The notes beneath the pieces were generated by a model. That model ran no database searches, was not told the DNA's origin, and saw only the letters and a program-made list of their open reading frames with translations. The translations under genes were made by a program, and so were the position numbers. A DNA stretch of 64,000 nt from an uncultured Bacteroidota bacterium (lineage in GTDB: Bacteria > Bacteroidota > Bacteroidia > AKYH767-A > JABDAW01). The stretch spans positions 1-64,000 of the forward strand of contig CAIMUP010000118.1 of assembly GCA_903844645.1 (NCBI GenBank). Direction: 5' to 3'. Shown here in pieces: positions 27,773 through 37,261 of this stretch. How positions within the stretch are numbered: the stretch's first letter is position 1; every line of letters begins with the position of its first letter.

Positions 27773-29335
27773 ATGAAAAACATGTACCTACTGTCCCTTC
27801 TCGTCCTCGCGATGATTTGCGGAATGAACCCCGTCTCGGCAAATACCTACACCGTTATTTCGCCGTTAGACCTCACCATTAACGATTCAGGATGCCTCCG
27901 CTGGGCGATGCACAAAGCCGAGATGAATCCCGGACCAGACACCGTCGCCTTCAACATTGCCGGACCCCTCCCGATTATCATGAATATCTTCAGTCCCCTC
28001 TCCCTCGACAGTGCCAACTATAACGGCGACGGAACCTTTATTAACGGCGGTTCTCAACCCGCTCCCGTAGTTTATGGTACCGCTCCGCGGATTGTATTAA
28101 AAGGTCCCGGACCGCAGCCTACCTGCCTCATGATTCATGCGCGGAATGTAAAAGTTACGGGGCTATGCATCACCAACTGGCAACAATTCGGTATCGCCAT
28201 TATGCCCGGGGCAGATGGTTTTATCATTGGCGATTCGGCGCATGGAAATTTTATCTGTAATATCACGCTTGCCTCCGCGAATGGCATCTCCATTACCGCT
28301 GCCGGTAATGGGAAGATTCAAGGAAACAGGATCGGGGTGGACACCAGCGGGATGACCTCGCAGCCTACCGGTTCGGGGATCATAATAAGCGGCGCATTGT
28401 CGAATCATATCCTTATCGGCGGCTCGTTTAACGGTCAAGGGAATATTATTTCCGGGCAGCGTAACCAGAGTAAAAATATTATTGTAGATGGCGGTAAGAA
28501 CATTAGCATCATCGGCAATATTATCGGCTGCAACAGGCTTGGCGGATTGATAGATTCTGCCAACACCCTGATTGGCATCAATCTCAAGAACGGAGCAGAT
28601 AGTTGCATCATCGGGGGCAGCAATCCGAACGAAGGAAACATCATTGCCTATAACATGGAAACCCTTGCCTTTGCCGGCGGTGGCGTTATTGTGGATGGAT
28701 CTAACTTTGCCCGTATCTCGCATAATCAAATCTATTGCAACGGGCATTCTGGCGGCATACAATTGATAAATAATGGCAACGGCAACTATGCTGCACCACT
28801 GATTATGTCAGCCAATTCTGGCGGTGCTGTCGGTACCGGTTTGGCAGGGTCTGTCATCGAATTATTTTATAATAATTCCGGCTGTGCTTTGTCCACCCAA
28901 ACATGCAGCGGAGCAGTGTATGCAGGCACCACCACGGTAGATATTTTCGGCAACTGGGCTTATGTAGGCTACCTCGATGCTGCCTTCTCACTGACGGCTA
29001 CTGCCGCAGACCCCGTAAGTGGGAATACCAGCCCGTTTGCACCATGTGCCCTTATCTTATTCACTACCGATGTGCCTTCGGTTACGCCTTATGGTTCGTA
29101 TTCCGTTTATCCGAATCCGTTTAATACTTTCACTCAAATCAAGGTTGATAACAGCCTCCTCAATGCTGGTTGCGTACTCACGATTACCGATATTTCGGGA
29201 CGGGAATTAAGGAGTATTAATATCATAAACCCTACTACCGAAATTAATAAAGAAGAGATGGCAGCAGGGATTTATTTTTATAATTTAATAACCCGTGAAG
29301 GCAAGGCAGGCAGCGGGAAATTGGTCATTCAGTAA
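27773..29335 (+). CDS. Secreted right-handed beta-helix protein, T9SS-sorted
   Basis: 520 residues. Signal peptide MKNMYLLSLLVLAMICG ending near VSAN. After it comes a CSLREAI-like segment (GCLRWAMHKAEMNPGPDT) that often precedes parallel beta-helix domains. The body has many short Ile/Gly/Asn turns (GNIISGQRNQSKNIIVDGG, ISIIGNIIGCNRLGG) as in right-handed beta-helices. The last 80 residues are a T9SS type A sorting domain (VYPNPFNTFTQIKV, ITDISGRELRSINI, AAGIYFYNLI, GKLVIQ). It could be a polysaccharide-binding or lyase-like surface protein; no catalytic residues identified. Confidence 0.85.
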   Translation: MKNMYLLSLLVLAMICGMNPVSANTYTVISPLDLTINDSGCLRWAMHKAEMNPGPDTVAFNIAGPLPIIMNIFSPLSLDSANYNGDGTFINGGSQPAPVVYGTAPRIVLKGPGPQPTCLMIHARNVKVTGLCITNWQQFGIAIMPGADGFIIGDSAHGNFICNITLASANGISITAAGNGKIQGNRIGVDTSGMTSQPTGSGIIISGALSNHILIGGSFNGQGNIISGQRNQSKNIIVDGGKNISIIGNIIGCNRLGGLIDSANTLIGINLKNGADSCIIGGSNPNEGNIIAYNMETLAFAGGGVIVDGSNFARISHNQIYCNGHSGGIQLINNGNGNYAAPLIMSANSGGAVGTGLAGSVIELFYNNSGCALSTQTCSGAVYAGTTTVDIFGNWAYVGYLDAAFSLTATAADPVSGNTSPFAPCALILFTTDVPSVTPYGSYSVYPNPFNTFTQIKVDNSLLNAGCVLTITDISGRELRSINIINPTTEINKEEMAAGIYFYNLITREGKAGSGKLVIQ

Positions 29336-29359
29336 TCCTTCTAAATAATAGAATCATTC

Positions 29360-29392
29360 GCAAAGGGCAGTACAGTTTGTATCGCCCTTTGC
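29360..29392 (+). terminator. Probable terminator
   Basis: GCAAAGGGC pairs with GCCCTTTGC 24 bp after the stop codon; only a short T-rich tail. Confidence 0.6.
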
Positions 29393-29482
29393 CTTTAATG
29401 ACGATTGATAGTTTTTAATGATGAATCAATACTTATCCTTCTTTTTATAATTTCGCCGACTAATAATCTAATAACATATACG

Positions 29483-32400
29483 ATGAAAAATTTTACAACA
29501 ACATGCAAAGGCATCCTCGTGATTGCTCTTTTTCTTTTATTAAACAATGGCATCATGGCGCAGAACGACACGATTCATGTGCAGACCTTTACCTACTGCT
29601 CCTCGCAAGATTCGTTCTTTGTTTTCCCTTCCGATACCAATCGGTATGAGAAGATTTTGATGCACTACAAGCTACGTTGCCCCTACATCGGCAATCCCCT
29701 GTGCGGGCAGTGGGATTACCTGACCTACACCAATCTCTATGAACGAACGAACCTATACGATTCCACGTTGCTTGCCGCTCCGAGTTATGCTATTCATGGT
29801 GCCAGCCCCGACAGCGTGATGTATATGACTACGCCCTCGTATCGCTACTATCCTTTTTGGCATACGCAGGCAGTTGTAGATAGTTTGTATGGCGGAAATA
29901 ATGCTACCGTAGGGACAGGAGCGATTACTTCTGTGCATCCTTTTAATAGTTCCAATCCCCAAAGCCGAACGCAATACTTGTGGAAAGCCAGTGAGCTGAC
30001 CTTAGCAGGTGTCCATGCAGGAAACATTACGAATCTTCGGCTTAATGTTGTGGTATTGGGCAGCAGGATGGATAATCTTACGATTCGGTTTAAGAACTCT
30101 GTAATGACCACTTTGATTCCTTCAACTTACGAAACCACCAATCTGGTTACAGCATATAGTGATACCGTTTCTTTTGCGGCGACAGGCTGGAATTTTATTA
30201 ATCTCAGGCATCCCTTTGTTTGGGATGGAGTATCGAATCTGGTGATGGATATTAGTTATACCAATGCCATCGGAGGCGTTGATAATATCATTAAAGCCGA
30301 TAGCACCACGTTCTCTTCAGGGGTTTATTCTGCTGGCGATGACAGGTCGTTGTTCTTTGCAGGGAATGACCAGGTGAATGTTCCAAGTTCAGCATTTACT
30401 TCTTTGGATAGTTTCATTACGGTAGCCTTTTGGTGTTATGGCGACCCCACCGTTCAGCCGCTGAATTGTTCTGCTTTTGAAGCCCAAGATTCGTTAGGTC
30501 ATCGGATACTTAATGCCCATTTGCCGTGGTCTGATACTTCTGTTTATTGGGATGCCGGATATGAGCGATGCTATAGTTTCGATCGTATCAATGCAGCCGT
30601 CAATCATAATGGATGGGAAGGAAAATGGAACTATTGGACCTTCACCAAGAACGTAACTACCGGACAGATGAGAGCATACCTTAACGGTAACATTTTAATC
30701 AACGGTTTCGGTAAAGTGAACAGGATGTTAGGTATCCGCAAGTTCTGTATCGGATCGGGGGATAATAATAATGCCTACTACGGCGGCAATATTGATGAGT
30801 TCGCTGTCTGGAATAAAGTCCTGGATATAGCAACCATCCAAGCATACATGTACAAGGATTTAGATGCATCGCATCCTTTTAATTCCAACCTCATTCTGTA
30901 TTACCATTGCAACGATAATTCTTATTCCGCAGCCGCTGATGCCAGCACTCTTGGCGGACATGATGGCTCTTTAGCAGGGATTCCTGGCAATCCTCAAATA
31001 AAAGGATTGAACTTATTCCGAAACTTCGTAGCCACCAATGCCCGCCCCTTTGTAATCTTTAGTCAGGATTCGATCACCTACCATCTCGATTCCACGATGA
31101 CCATAGATTCTATTGCCAACACCCCGTATCAAATAGTGATGTACAATGATTTCTCTCACCCTACCACGCCTACCGATACCCTTTTGGTTTGGGATACATA
31201 TTACAACAACTACACATTCGACAATACGGGTCATGCCACGGACTCTTCCTTCGTTTCGCCAAGCAATACCTTGCATCTAATTCATACTCCATACTACAGC
31301 ACTCCGACCGAAAGGCTCAATCGCTATGAGATAGGAAGATACATCACTCCTTATGGAATCGGGTTGACCCTTGGCAATGGCTTTATGTGGACTTACGATG
31401 TGAGTGATTACGCTTCTCTCCTCCATGATACCGTCCACTTGGCTGCTGGCAACTGGCAGGAATTATTAGATGTCGAATTCGAGATGATTAAAGGAGTGCC
31501 TCCTCGCGATCCTTTCAAAGTTACGAACCTATGGCAGGGAGACTTCTGGTACAACGGAATCCAGAATACCGTAACCCCAAAGACCGTAACGATAGATCCT
31601 TTAGCAATCAATGTCCGTTACAAGATGAGAACTACCGGACACGGATTCACGAGCGTAGATAACTGTGCTGAGTTTTGTCCTCGACATCATTTCTTGATGG
31701 TCAATAACACACAAGTTTGGGATACCTTAGTCTGGAGGAATACTTGTAGCTACAATCCTCTTTATCCGCAAGGAGGAACCTGGATATACAACCGATCGAA
31801 CTGGTGTCCGGGGGCAGAAGTAACGACTTATGATTTTGAATTAACCCCTTACACCACGCCTGGCGATACGATCAACCTTGATTATAATGTACAACCGATG
31901 ACTGATTCCACAGGGAATCCGAACTACGTTATCGAAACTCAATTAATCTCTTATTCTGCACCAAACTTCTCTCTGGATGCAGGCATTTGGGACATTATAT
32001 CTCCTTCCAAAGCCGATGTTTATAAACGAGTGAACCCAATCTGCATGAATCCGACCATCACCATCAAGAATTGTGGTTCGACAACCTTAACAAGCCTCAC
32101 GATTACCTACGGATTGGAAGGTAACACGATGAGTACCTTTCACTGGACGGGCAATCTCCTATTCACTCATACCGAAAACGTAACCCTTCCGCCGTTTACT
32201 TGGGGAACTAATAACAAGTTTATTGCAACAGTGAGTGCTCCGAATGGTGGCACCGATCAATATGCTCACAACAATTCCATGGAGAGCGATTACACCGTCG
32301 TTCCGCAGTATCCGTCCACACTTGTTTTCGATTTATTGACCGATGCTCACTACAACCAAGTGGGTGCTAACGAAGGGTCTTATAAAATTACTGATGGAGC

Positions 32401-32959
32401 CGGAAACATCGTCTGGCAACGGAATAATCTTACGCCATCTACCGCGTATAAAGACACCTTAAACTTGGTTAATGGTTGTTACGAATTCCATTTTACAGAT
32501 GATTATTACGTTGCTGACATCAACGACCCGAATCATAATGAAGGCGATGGGATGTGGAACTGGCCCGATCAAACCAACTCCGTAGGGCACATGGTTATTC
32601 GGAAGATAAACCCCAATGGCGTGCTGAAACAATTCGGAATGGACTTCGGGCATGAACTGTTCCAACAGTTTACCGTGGGGTATTACCTCGATATTCCGAA
32701 TCAAAAGGGCGACGAGCTGATGATTATTTACCCGAATCCTTCGGCTGGCATCTTCAACTTGGATATGGCATTCAACGAACCCCAAGATGTCGCGGTTGCG
32801 GTGTACGATATGATGGGGAATAAAATAGTGGATCAACTCCTCAAAAATGTCTCCGTCCAAATCAATAAAATAGACCTTACGAATCAGCCGACCGGCATCT
32901 ATTTTATCACTGTACAAGGCAAGGATAAACGCATCTCTCGGAAGTTAATAAAAAATTAA
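29483..32959 (+). CDS. PNGase F-like secreted protein with LamG insertion, T9SS-sorted
   Basis: 1158 residues. Signal peptide at residues 1-26 (ILVIALFLLLNNGIMAQ). It opens like PNGase F-type proteins (YEKILMHYKLRCP, CGQWDYLTYTNLYE). Near residues 270-480 sits a LamG/concanavalin-like domain (DDRSLFFAGNDQVNVPSS, ITVAFWCYGDP, MRAYLNGNILINGFG, GGNIDEFAVWNKVLD). The C-terminal PNGase F region follows (RTTGHGFTSVDNCAEFCP, NPLYPQGGTWIYN, RSNWCPGAEV), then a CARDB-like segment and a T9SS sorting domain (IYPNPSAGIFNLDM, PTGIYFITV, SRKLIKN). PNGase F removes N-glycans from asparagine; whether this relative is active cannot be judged here. Start moved from 29405 to the signal peptide. Confidence 0.85.
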   Translation: MKNFTTTCKGILVIALFLLLNNGIMAQNDTIHVQTFTYCSSQDSFFVFPSDTNRYEKILMHYKLRCPYIGNPLCGQWDYLTYTNLYERTNLYDSTLLAAPSYAIHGASPDSVMYMTTPSYRYYPFWHTQAVVDSLYGGNNATVGTGAITSVHPFNSSNPQSRTQYLWKASELTLAGVHAGNITNLRLNVVVLGSRMDNLTIRFKNSVMTTLIPSTYETTNLVTAYSDTVSFAATGWNFINLRHPFVWDGVSNLVMDISYTNAIGGVDNIIKADSTTFSSGVYSAGDDRSLFFAGNDQVNVPSSAFTSLDSFITVAFWCYGDPTVQPLNCSAFEAQDSLGHRILNAHLPWSDTSVYWDAGYERCYSFDRINAAVNHNGWEGKWNYWTFTKNVTTGQMRAYLNGNILINGFGKVNRMLGIRKFCIGSGDNNNAYYGGNIDEFAVWNKVLDIATIQAYMYKDLDASHPFNSNLILYYHCNDNSYSAAADASTLGGHDGSLAGIPGNPQIKGLNLFRNFVATNARPFVIFSQDSITYHLDSTMTIDSIANTPYQIVMYNDFSHPTTPTDTLLVWDTYYNNYTFDNTGHATDSSFVSPSNTLHLIHTPYYSTPTERLNRYEIGRYITPYGIGLTLGNGFMWTYDVSDYASLLHDTVHLAAGNWQELLDVEFEMIKGVPPRDPFKVTNLWQGDFWYNGIQNTVTPKTVTIDPLAINVRYKMRTTGHGFTSVDNCAEFCPRHHFLMVNNTQVWDTLVWRNTCSYNPLYPQGGTWIYNRSNWCPGAEVTTYDFELTPYTTPGDTINLDYNVQPMTDSTGNPNYVIETQLISYSAPNFSLDAGIWDIISPSKADVYKRVNPICMNPTITIKNCGSTTLTSLTITYGLEGNTMSTFHWTGNLLFTHTENVTLPPFTWGTNNKFIATVSAPNGGTDQYAHNNSMESDYTVVPQYPSTLVFDLLTDAHYNQVGANEGSYKITDGAGNIVWQRNNLTPSTAYKDTLNLVNGCYEFHFTDDYYVADINDPNHNEGDGMWNWPDQTNSVGHMVIRKINPNGVLKQFGMDFGHELFQQFTVGYYLDIPNQKGDELMIIYPNPSAGIFNLDMAFNEPQDVAVAVYDMMGNKIVDQLLKNVSVQINKIDLTNQPTGIYFITVQGKDKRISRKLIKN

Positions 32960-32984
32960 ACCCTCGCCCTTCGCTTCCTAACAG

Positions 32985-33018
32985 AAAGCCTCTCGATGAT
33001 ACATCGGGGGGCTTTTTT
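32985..33018 (+). terminator. Rho-independent terminator
   Basis: AAAGCCTCTCGATG pairs, with one mismatch, with CATCGGGGGGCTTT, followed by T's. Confidence 0.85.
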
Positions 33019-33055
33019 ATAGAGCAAACTATCTGACAGATACATGAGCATCCTG

Positions 33056-33290
33056 TCAGGATTCATTCCCATTGCCGGATTGCACCAAAGTATTGCTGGA
33101 TTGCACCAAATTATTGCGAGCAATGGCGGAATTATTGCGAGCAATGGCGGAATTATTGCGGGCAATGGCGGAATTATTGCGGGCAATGACGAAGTTTTTG
33201 CGGGCAATGACGAAGTTATTGCTGGATTGCACCAAATTATTGCCGGCAATAATTTGGTGCAATCCAGCAAAATATTGGTGCAATCCAGCA
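33056..33290. repeat. 21-bp tandem array H with flanking inverted units
   Basis: The middle has direct 21-bp units (CAATGG/CAATGA marker at 33121, 33142, 33163, 33184 and 33205). On both sides lie units GGATTGCACCAAA (33077, 33098, 33224) and their reverse complement TTTGGTGCAATCC (33256 and 33277 marker). The right part forms a perfect 52-bp palindrome at 33219-33270 centred on GCC|GGC. All markers stay in 21-bp phase. Confidence 0.94.
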
Positions 33291-33363
33291 CGGACGAAAA
33301 TATTGCCGGATTAAATTCAAATAAACTTAATAAAATATACTAAAAAATGGCTAAAGATTACAT

Positions 33364-33408
33364 GTCCTAAACTCCTGACAGGTTTTTCTCCTGTCAGGAG
33401 TTTAGGAC
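33364..33408. other. Perfect 19-bp stem hairpin, possible terminator
   Basis: Arms 33364-33382 and 33390-33408 are perfectly complementary (core CTCCTGACAGG), with a 7-nt loop TTTTTCT. It lies 22 bp past the stop of the leftward MbnH-like gene. No U tract follows on the minus strand, so it may be an mRNA 3'-end structure instead. Confidence 0.6.
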
Positions 33409-33430
33409 AGGAGTTAAGGTCAACCAACGA

Positions 33431-34480
33431 TTAATACAGGGTAGGATCGGCAAACCGACGGTCGTAGGTGAAGGTTTTATCGGTCAAAGTCTTCAGAAAA
33501 GCGATGATTTGGATTTTCTCCGTTTCATTTAATCCCACTATTCGGAGGATACTTTTGTCGAAATTATCGGTTCGGAAGTCGCCTTTGGCATAATGATTCA
33601 GCACTTGTTCCAGATTCCTGAACCGCCCATCGTGCATATAGGGATAGGTCAATTCTACATTGCGAAGGCTCGGCACTTTGAATTTCATATAATCGGAAAC
33701 GATGCCGGTGAGGGCGATTCTCCCTGAATCCTTCAAAAGAGTATCCAGCACAAGCCCGATATTACGGAAGGAATTATCGGTAAACAATGGTTCTTTGTGG
33801 CAATTCTCGCAATGGCTTCGGAAGAGATTCAAACCAGCAAACTCCATCGAAGTAAGCGTGTCCTCATGCCGAATGAAACGGTCGTACCTGGAGTTATTAC
33901 TGATCATCAAACCCGTGAATTGGGCAAGAGCTTTCAACACCTTCTCGCTATTAATAATAGTATCGTGGAATGCCCTCTGAAAACGCTGAATATAGGCAGG
34001 GTTTCGCTGGAGTTTTGTAATCAGATGAGGCAATTCTTCATTCATCTCCATCGGATTCGTGATCGGAGCCAAGGGTTGCATCTCCAAATGGTTCACCGCG
34101 CCTTCCCACATAAAGGATTTCTGCCAAATCTCATTCTGAATAGCCGGCACATTGCGCTTCCCTATCAAACTGTTGATGCCATGACTCAACGCATGGTCAA
34201 TATGTGCAAAAGCCGCAAAGCGTTGATGGCAGAATGCACAGGAAATAGAGCTGTCTTTGGAGAGAATAGGGTCGTAAAACAAGTATCTGCCAAGGATAAA
34301 GCCATCAGGAGTGGGCTTGTTGTTATTAAATTCATAGACTACCTTCGGGAAGCCTTTGGGATGCTGCACTTCTACATCTTTCTTCGTAATAATGAAGTAA
34401 GGATTCTCGGAAACGAAGCCATTTAATAAGATGATGAACCCAATCAGGGAGAGGATTACAAGGAAGCTCTTACTTTTCAT
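33431..34480 (-). CDS. Di-heme MauG/cytochrome c peroxidase family protein (MbnH-like)
   Basis: 349 residues with an N-terminal export signal. Two c-type heme motifs, CAFCH (81-85) and CENCH (224-228), define the family. Conserved segments include LGRYLFYDPILSKDSS, RNVPAIQNEIW, DNSFRNIGL, VPSLRNVELTYPYMHDGRF and LNHYAKG. The next gene upstream encodes an MbnP-like protein; in the known MbnP/MbnH pairs the di-heme enzyme oxidises a tryptophan of MbnP to kynurenine and the product binds copper. That pairing, not the sequence alone, favours MbnH over a true peroxidase. The coding start overlaps the MbnP stop by 11 bp. Confidence 0.85.
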   Translation of the reverse strand: MKSKSFLVILSLIGFIILLNGFVSENPYFIITKKDVEVQHPKGFPKVVYEFNNNKPTPDGFILGRYLFYDPILSKDSSISCAFCHQRFAAFAHIDHALSHGINSLIGKRNVPAIQNEIWQKSFMWEGAVNHLEMQPLAPITNPMEMNEELPHLITKLQRNPAYIQRFQRAFHDTIINSEKVLKALAQFTGLMISNNSRYDRFIRHEDTLTSMEFAGLNLFRSHCENCHKEPLFTDNSFRNIGLVLDTLLKDSGRIALTGIVSDYMKFKVPSLRNVELTYPYMHDGRFRNLEQVLNHYAKGDFRTDNFDKSILRIVGLNETEKIQIIAFLKTLTDKTFTYDRRFADPTLY

Positions 34481-35246
34481 CTTTTATTTTAAGGATAGAG
34501 AACATATCCTTGTAGTTATCGGCAATTGTTGTGGCATTATGGAAGTCTGTTACGGTAGAAATCTTAGAGAAGTCAATCTTATTCACGGAATTAAAGACCT
34601 TCCCGATGTCTGCTTTGATAACAATGATACCATAGCCGTCATGCATTATGTGAATATCGTTATCATTCAGGTTTAAACTGACTTCTCGGATGCAATTGTT
34701 AGGATATTTATACCCGCCTATATGGAACTCCAGCATATTACCGGAGGACTTCGACGAACTTGCCTTGCCATCCATCTTAAAGAAGACGTAACCCGTGTTC
34801 CATGCCCAGAACATGCCATGAACAGGATCTAAAGCACCGGATTGCGTGCCGCTACAATTGTGAATACTGTCCACCCCGATGATAAAACTGATGGAAGTAT
34901 AATTTTTCAAGGGATCAACATCTAAATAGCAGGTGTTAGGGCTGGATCCATCTTCATCAATCAAGAAATATTCATGCGAAGCGTACCCTTCCTTGCCATC
35001 TTTAGTATATAATTTGATATTTCCGATGTAATATCTTATTCTATTAATAGAATAATCCTGACCATAGCTGTTTTTATAGAGGCTACTATCTAATCTTACA
35101 AGGCTATCGCCGATACAATTGACAAACTGAAGCATTATTCCGCCGTTACCCTTTCGTTCTTTAGCAGGAATACAAAAAGACGCGGCAACCACAAGGATTA
35201 CCGCGCCTACTACAATGAAAACGTTTCGGTTTCCCAACAGATTCAT
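34470..35246 (-). CDS. MbnP-like copper-associated protein
   Basis: 258 residues. N-terminal hydrophobic segment (VFIVVGAVILVVAASFC) that may be a signal anchor or lipoprotein signal. Hallmarks of the family: INRIRYYIGNIKLYTKDG, FLIDEDG, ISFIIGVDS, GALDPVHGMFWAWNTGYVFFK and LEFHIGGY. Trp147 and Trp149 are candidates for the oxidised tryptophan known from MbnP. Its gene lies between YHYH and the di-heme enzyme, the expected partner set. Probably periplasmic copper handling. Confidence 0.85.
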   Translation of the reverse strand: MNLLGNRNVFIVVGAVILVVAASFCIPAKERKGNGGIMLQFVNCIGDSLVRLDSSLYKNSYGQDYSINRIRYYIGNIKLYTKDGKEGYASHEYFLIDEDGSSPNTCYLDVDPLKNYTSISFIIGVDSIHNCSGTQSGALDPVHGMFWAWNTGYVFFKMDGKASSSKSSGNMLEFHIGGYKYPNNCIREVSLNLNDNDIHIMHDGYGIIVIKADIGKVFNSVNKIDFSKISTVTDFHNATTIADNYKDMFSILKIKDEK

Positions 35247-35258
35247 TGGGGAAATATA

Positions 35259-36500
35259 TTATTTTACCTTAACAAACTTCTGAACTACCTTTTCATTGGC
35301 GGTTTCTAAGTGGAGGAAGTAAATTCCTGTGGCATATTTGGTGAAATCAAAGGCGTAACTGATGCTGGGTTGCATGGTGTTGAACGATTCTACGCATTTT
35401 CCTTTGGAATCATAGACGCTGCAACGGATATTATTGGAGCTATTCGGATTAAAGTAGATGTAAGCATACTCTTTTACTGGGTTGGGATTAAATTCAAACT
35501 GGATATGCCTTTGTAATTCAGGAATACCGGTCGGATTGTAAACGGTAGTGCTGTCAGTTATGGTAACATGACCTGATCCCATGCCCATATCGCCAGCAGG
35601 TACGACGCCATAGTACGAACCATAGTAGGTATAAGGAAATACTGGGTGGAAAGCACTGTCAATCGTGACGAAGTAGCAATAAATCCCTTGTGGATAATCC
35701 GGTGTTACACAGAATCTCCCATTTCGTGCATCGAGATCGCCTGAACCTGCGACATATTTATAATCTTCTATGTAGGCACCGAGCGGATATGTGCTGGAAA
35801 CGACCGGTCCGTAGTAGGTACTGGTCAATCCTGTGCCGTCAGGGAGGGTATCTCTGTTGGTAATGTTCCGTAATTGGTAGGAACTGCGCATTCTTCTGAA
35901 AGGACCTGTTCCGTTTGTGTCCTGATATGCCCAAGCACCGTAAACAGGGAAGCCATCAAAGGAGAAACCGATGATAGGTGAGTGGTGAATACTGTCTTGT
36001 TGGTTATAAAGACAGGAAGGACTGACGTGATGATGATATTCTCCTTGTTGTTGGGGATGTCCTAAGCAGGCATCGAAGCCAGGTCCTTCCCAAAAGTATG
36101 CGTTTCTGTTCCAATAACCGTAATTATTGTAGGACATGGCGTCAGATACGTTGAAAATACTCACTCCATTGCTCCAAATGCCGATATGTCCGAGACCAAT
36201 AGGGATATTCACGCTGGTATCGTGATGAGGATGGCGAGGAATGGCGAAAACAAAGTTCTGATTGCTGGGAATGTTGGGGTTACCGGTCCAAGGTCCGATG
36301 CTGTAGCCCGGAATGCAGGTGCAACTGACGTAAGTATTGGTGGTATCGTACTGAACTGTCTGGACATTGCTCGGGATGCCGCCGTAACCGAGCTGGTTCG
36401 TGGTGTTTCTGATCCAAGAGCTGATGTCGGGAGTGATTTGTGCGAAGCTATTGATCGCGAATGCGAGGATAGCGGTGAGGATTACGAGGTTTTTCTTCAT
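35259..36500 (-). CDS. YHYH-domain secreted protein, T9SS-sorted
   Basis: 413 residues. Signal peptide at residues 1-20 (LAFAINSFAQ). The YHYH-type core has GHIGIWSNGVSIFNVSDAMS, then FDACLGHPQQQGEYHHHVSP and IIGFSFDGFPVYGAWAY; His-rich loops could bind metal. The C-terminus is a T9SS sorting domain (FNPNPVKEYAYIYF, YATGIYFLHLETAN, QKFVKVK). First gene of a leftward three-gene operon, 12 bp ahead of MbnP. The company of MbnP and MbnH suggests copper capture at the surface; that role is inference. Confidence 0.85.
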   Translation of the reverse strand: MKKNLVILTAILAFAINSFAQITPDISSWIRNTTNQLGYGGIPSNVQTVQYDTTNTYVSCTCIPGYSIGPWTGNPNIPSNQNFVFAIPRHPHHDTSVNIPIGLGHIGIWSNGVSIFNVSDAMSYNNYGYWNRNAYFWEGPGFDACLGHPQQQGEYHHHVSPSCLYNQQDSIHHSPIIGFSFDGFPVYGAWAYQDTNGTGPFRRMRSSYQLRNITNRDTLPDGTGLTSTYYGPVVSSTYPLGAYIEDYKYVAGSGDLDARNGRFCVTPDYPQGIYCYFVTIDSAFHPVFPYTYYGSYYGVVPAGDMGMGSGHVTITDSTTVYNPTGIPELQRHIQFEFNPNPVKEYAYIYFNPNSSNNIRCSVYDSKGKCVESFNTMQPSISYAFDFTKYATGIYFLHLETANEKVVQKFVKVK

Positions 36501-36574
36501 TTTATTATGTATATTATTAACTTGTTTTTGGTTAGACGTTTATCTTCGGGGAAGGTTTATTAAGTATCTGGCGG

Positions 36575-36582
36575 CAAAAGTA
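36575..36582 (-). promoter_or_regulatory. -7 box (TACTTTTG), leftward
   Basis: TAnnTTTG on the minus strand about 75 bp upstream of the YHYH gene; divergent from the rightward box at 36622. Confidence 0.6.
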
Positions 36583-36621
36583 TAAAATTCGTAATCATTC
36601 CTCCCATCTCCTCGAATGTTT

Positions 36622-36629
36622 ATCTTTGT
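36622..36629 (+). promoter_or_regulatory. -7 box (TATCTTTG), rightward
   Basis: TAnnTTTG about 33 bp upstream of the start at 36662; it covers the earlier in-frame start near 36626 and so rules that out. Confidence 0.6.
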
Positions 36630-36661
36630 ACCGCGAAAAATTAGTTATTATCCTCAAAAAA

Positions 36662-37084
36662 ATGATTCTTATCCAAAACAAACCAAGTATTTTCCTGATG
36701 GGCGATGCCATTAGTTATGCCAAATTCCAAAACCTCCGCATTCCTTATAGTAATAGGGGCAGACAGTTGTTTATTTTCGCCAGCAAGGTGGACCATTACG
36801 AGGCATACGGCAATAATACCTTCGCGTTTATGGAAAATAATGGCGGTAAAATCTTGCTCGACACCACCATTTCCGCCACTGCGCTTTGGTTGCCGGGCAA
36901 TCATTGCGATAGATTCCATAGATTCACGATAGGTAACCTGAATCACCTCGCGGAATTCCATGATGGTAAGAAACCTTATTATAATACCTCCGATCATTAC
37001 CGGATGTATATCAGTAGAAATGAGAAAGGGCGTATAAAGGACGTGATTCGCCGTTATTCTCCGATGAAAGGCGTGAGGAAATAA
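36662..37084 (+). CDS. Hypothetical cytoplasmic protein
   Basis: 140 residues, basic, no signal peptide (MILIQNKPSIFLMGDAISYA). Features: KFQNLRIPYSNRGRQLFIFA, ATALWLPGNHCDRFHRF, HYRMYISRNEKGRIKDVIRR. I do not recognise a family. The start follows the -7 box at 36622-36629. The next 580 bp hold array I. Confidence 0.62.
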   Translation: MILIQNKPSIFLMGDAISYAKFQNLRIPYSNRGRQLFIFASKVDHYEAYGNNTFAFMENNGGKILLDTTISATALWLPGNHCDRFHRFTIGNLNHLAEFHDGKKPYYNTSDHYRMYISRNEKGRIKDVIRRYSPMKGVRK

Positions 37085-37261
37085 GTCAACATTTTCCGAA
37101 ATCCCCGTTATAACCTTACCATTCGACAGATTTTTCTTGGTCATCATTCCGTCATTCGCGACTATTGCGGCGCGATTCGCGGAAAGCATCGCATTAGTCA
37201 TAGAGAATAAAAGAAACATCATGGAGAGTACCACAAGCATCGGGAACATTGGGATAAGAGC

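Noticed and set aside
33431-34480. Simple bacterial cytochrome c peroxidase for H2O2 removal
   Set aside because: Possible from sequence, but the overlapping MbnP-like gene favours an MbnH role.
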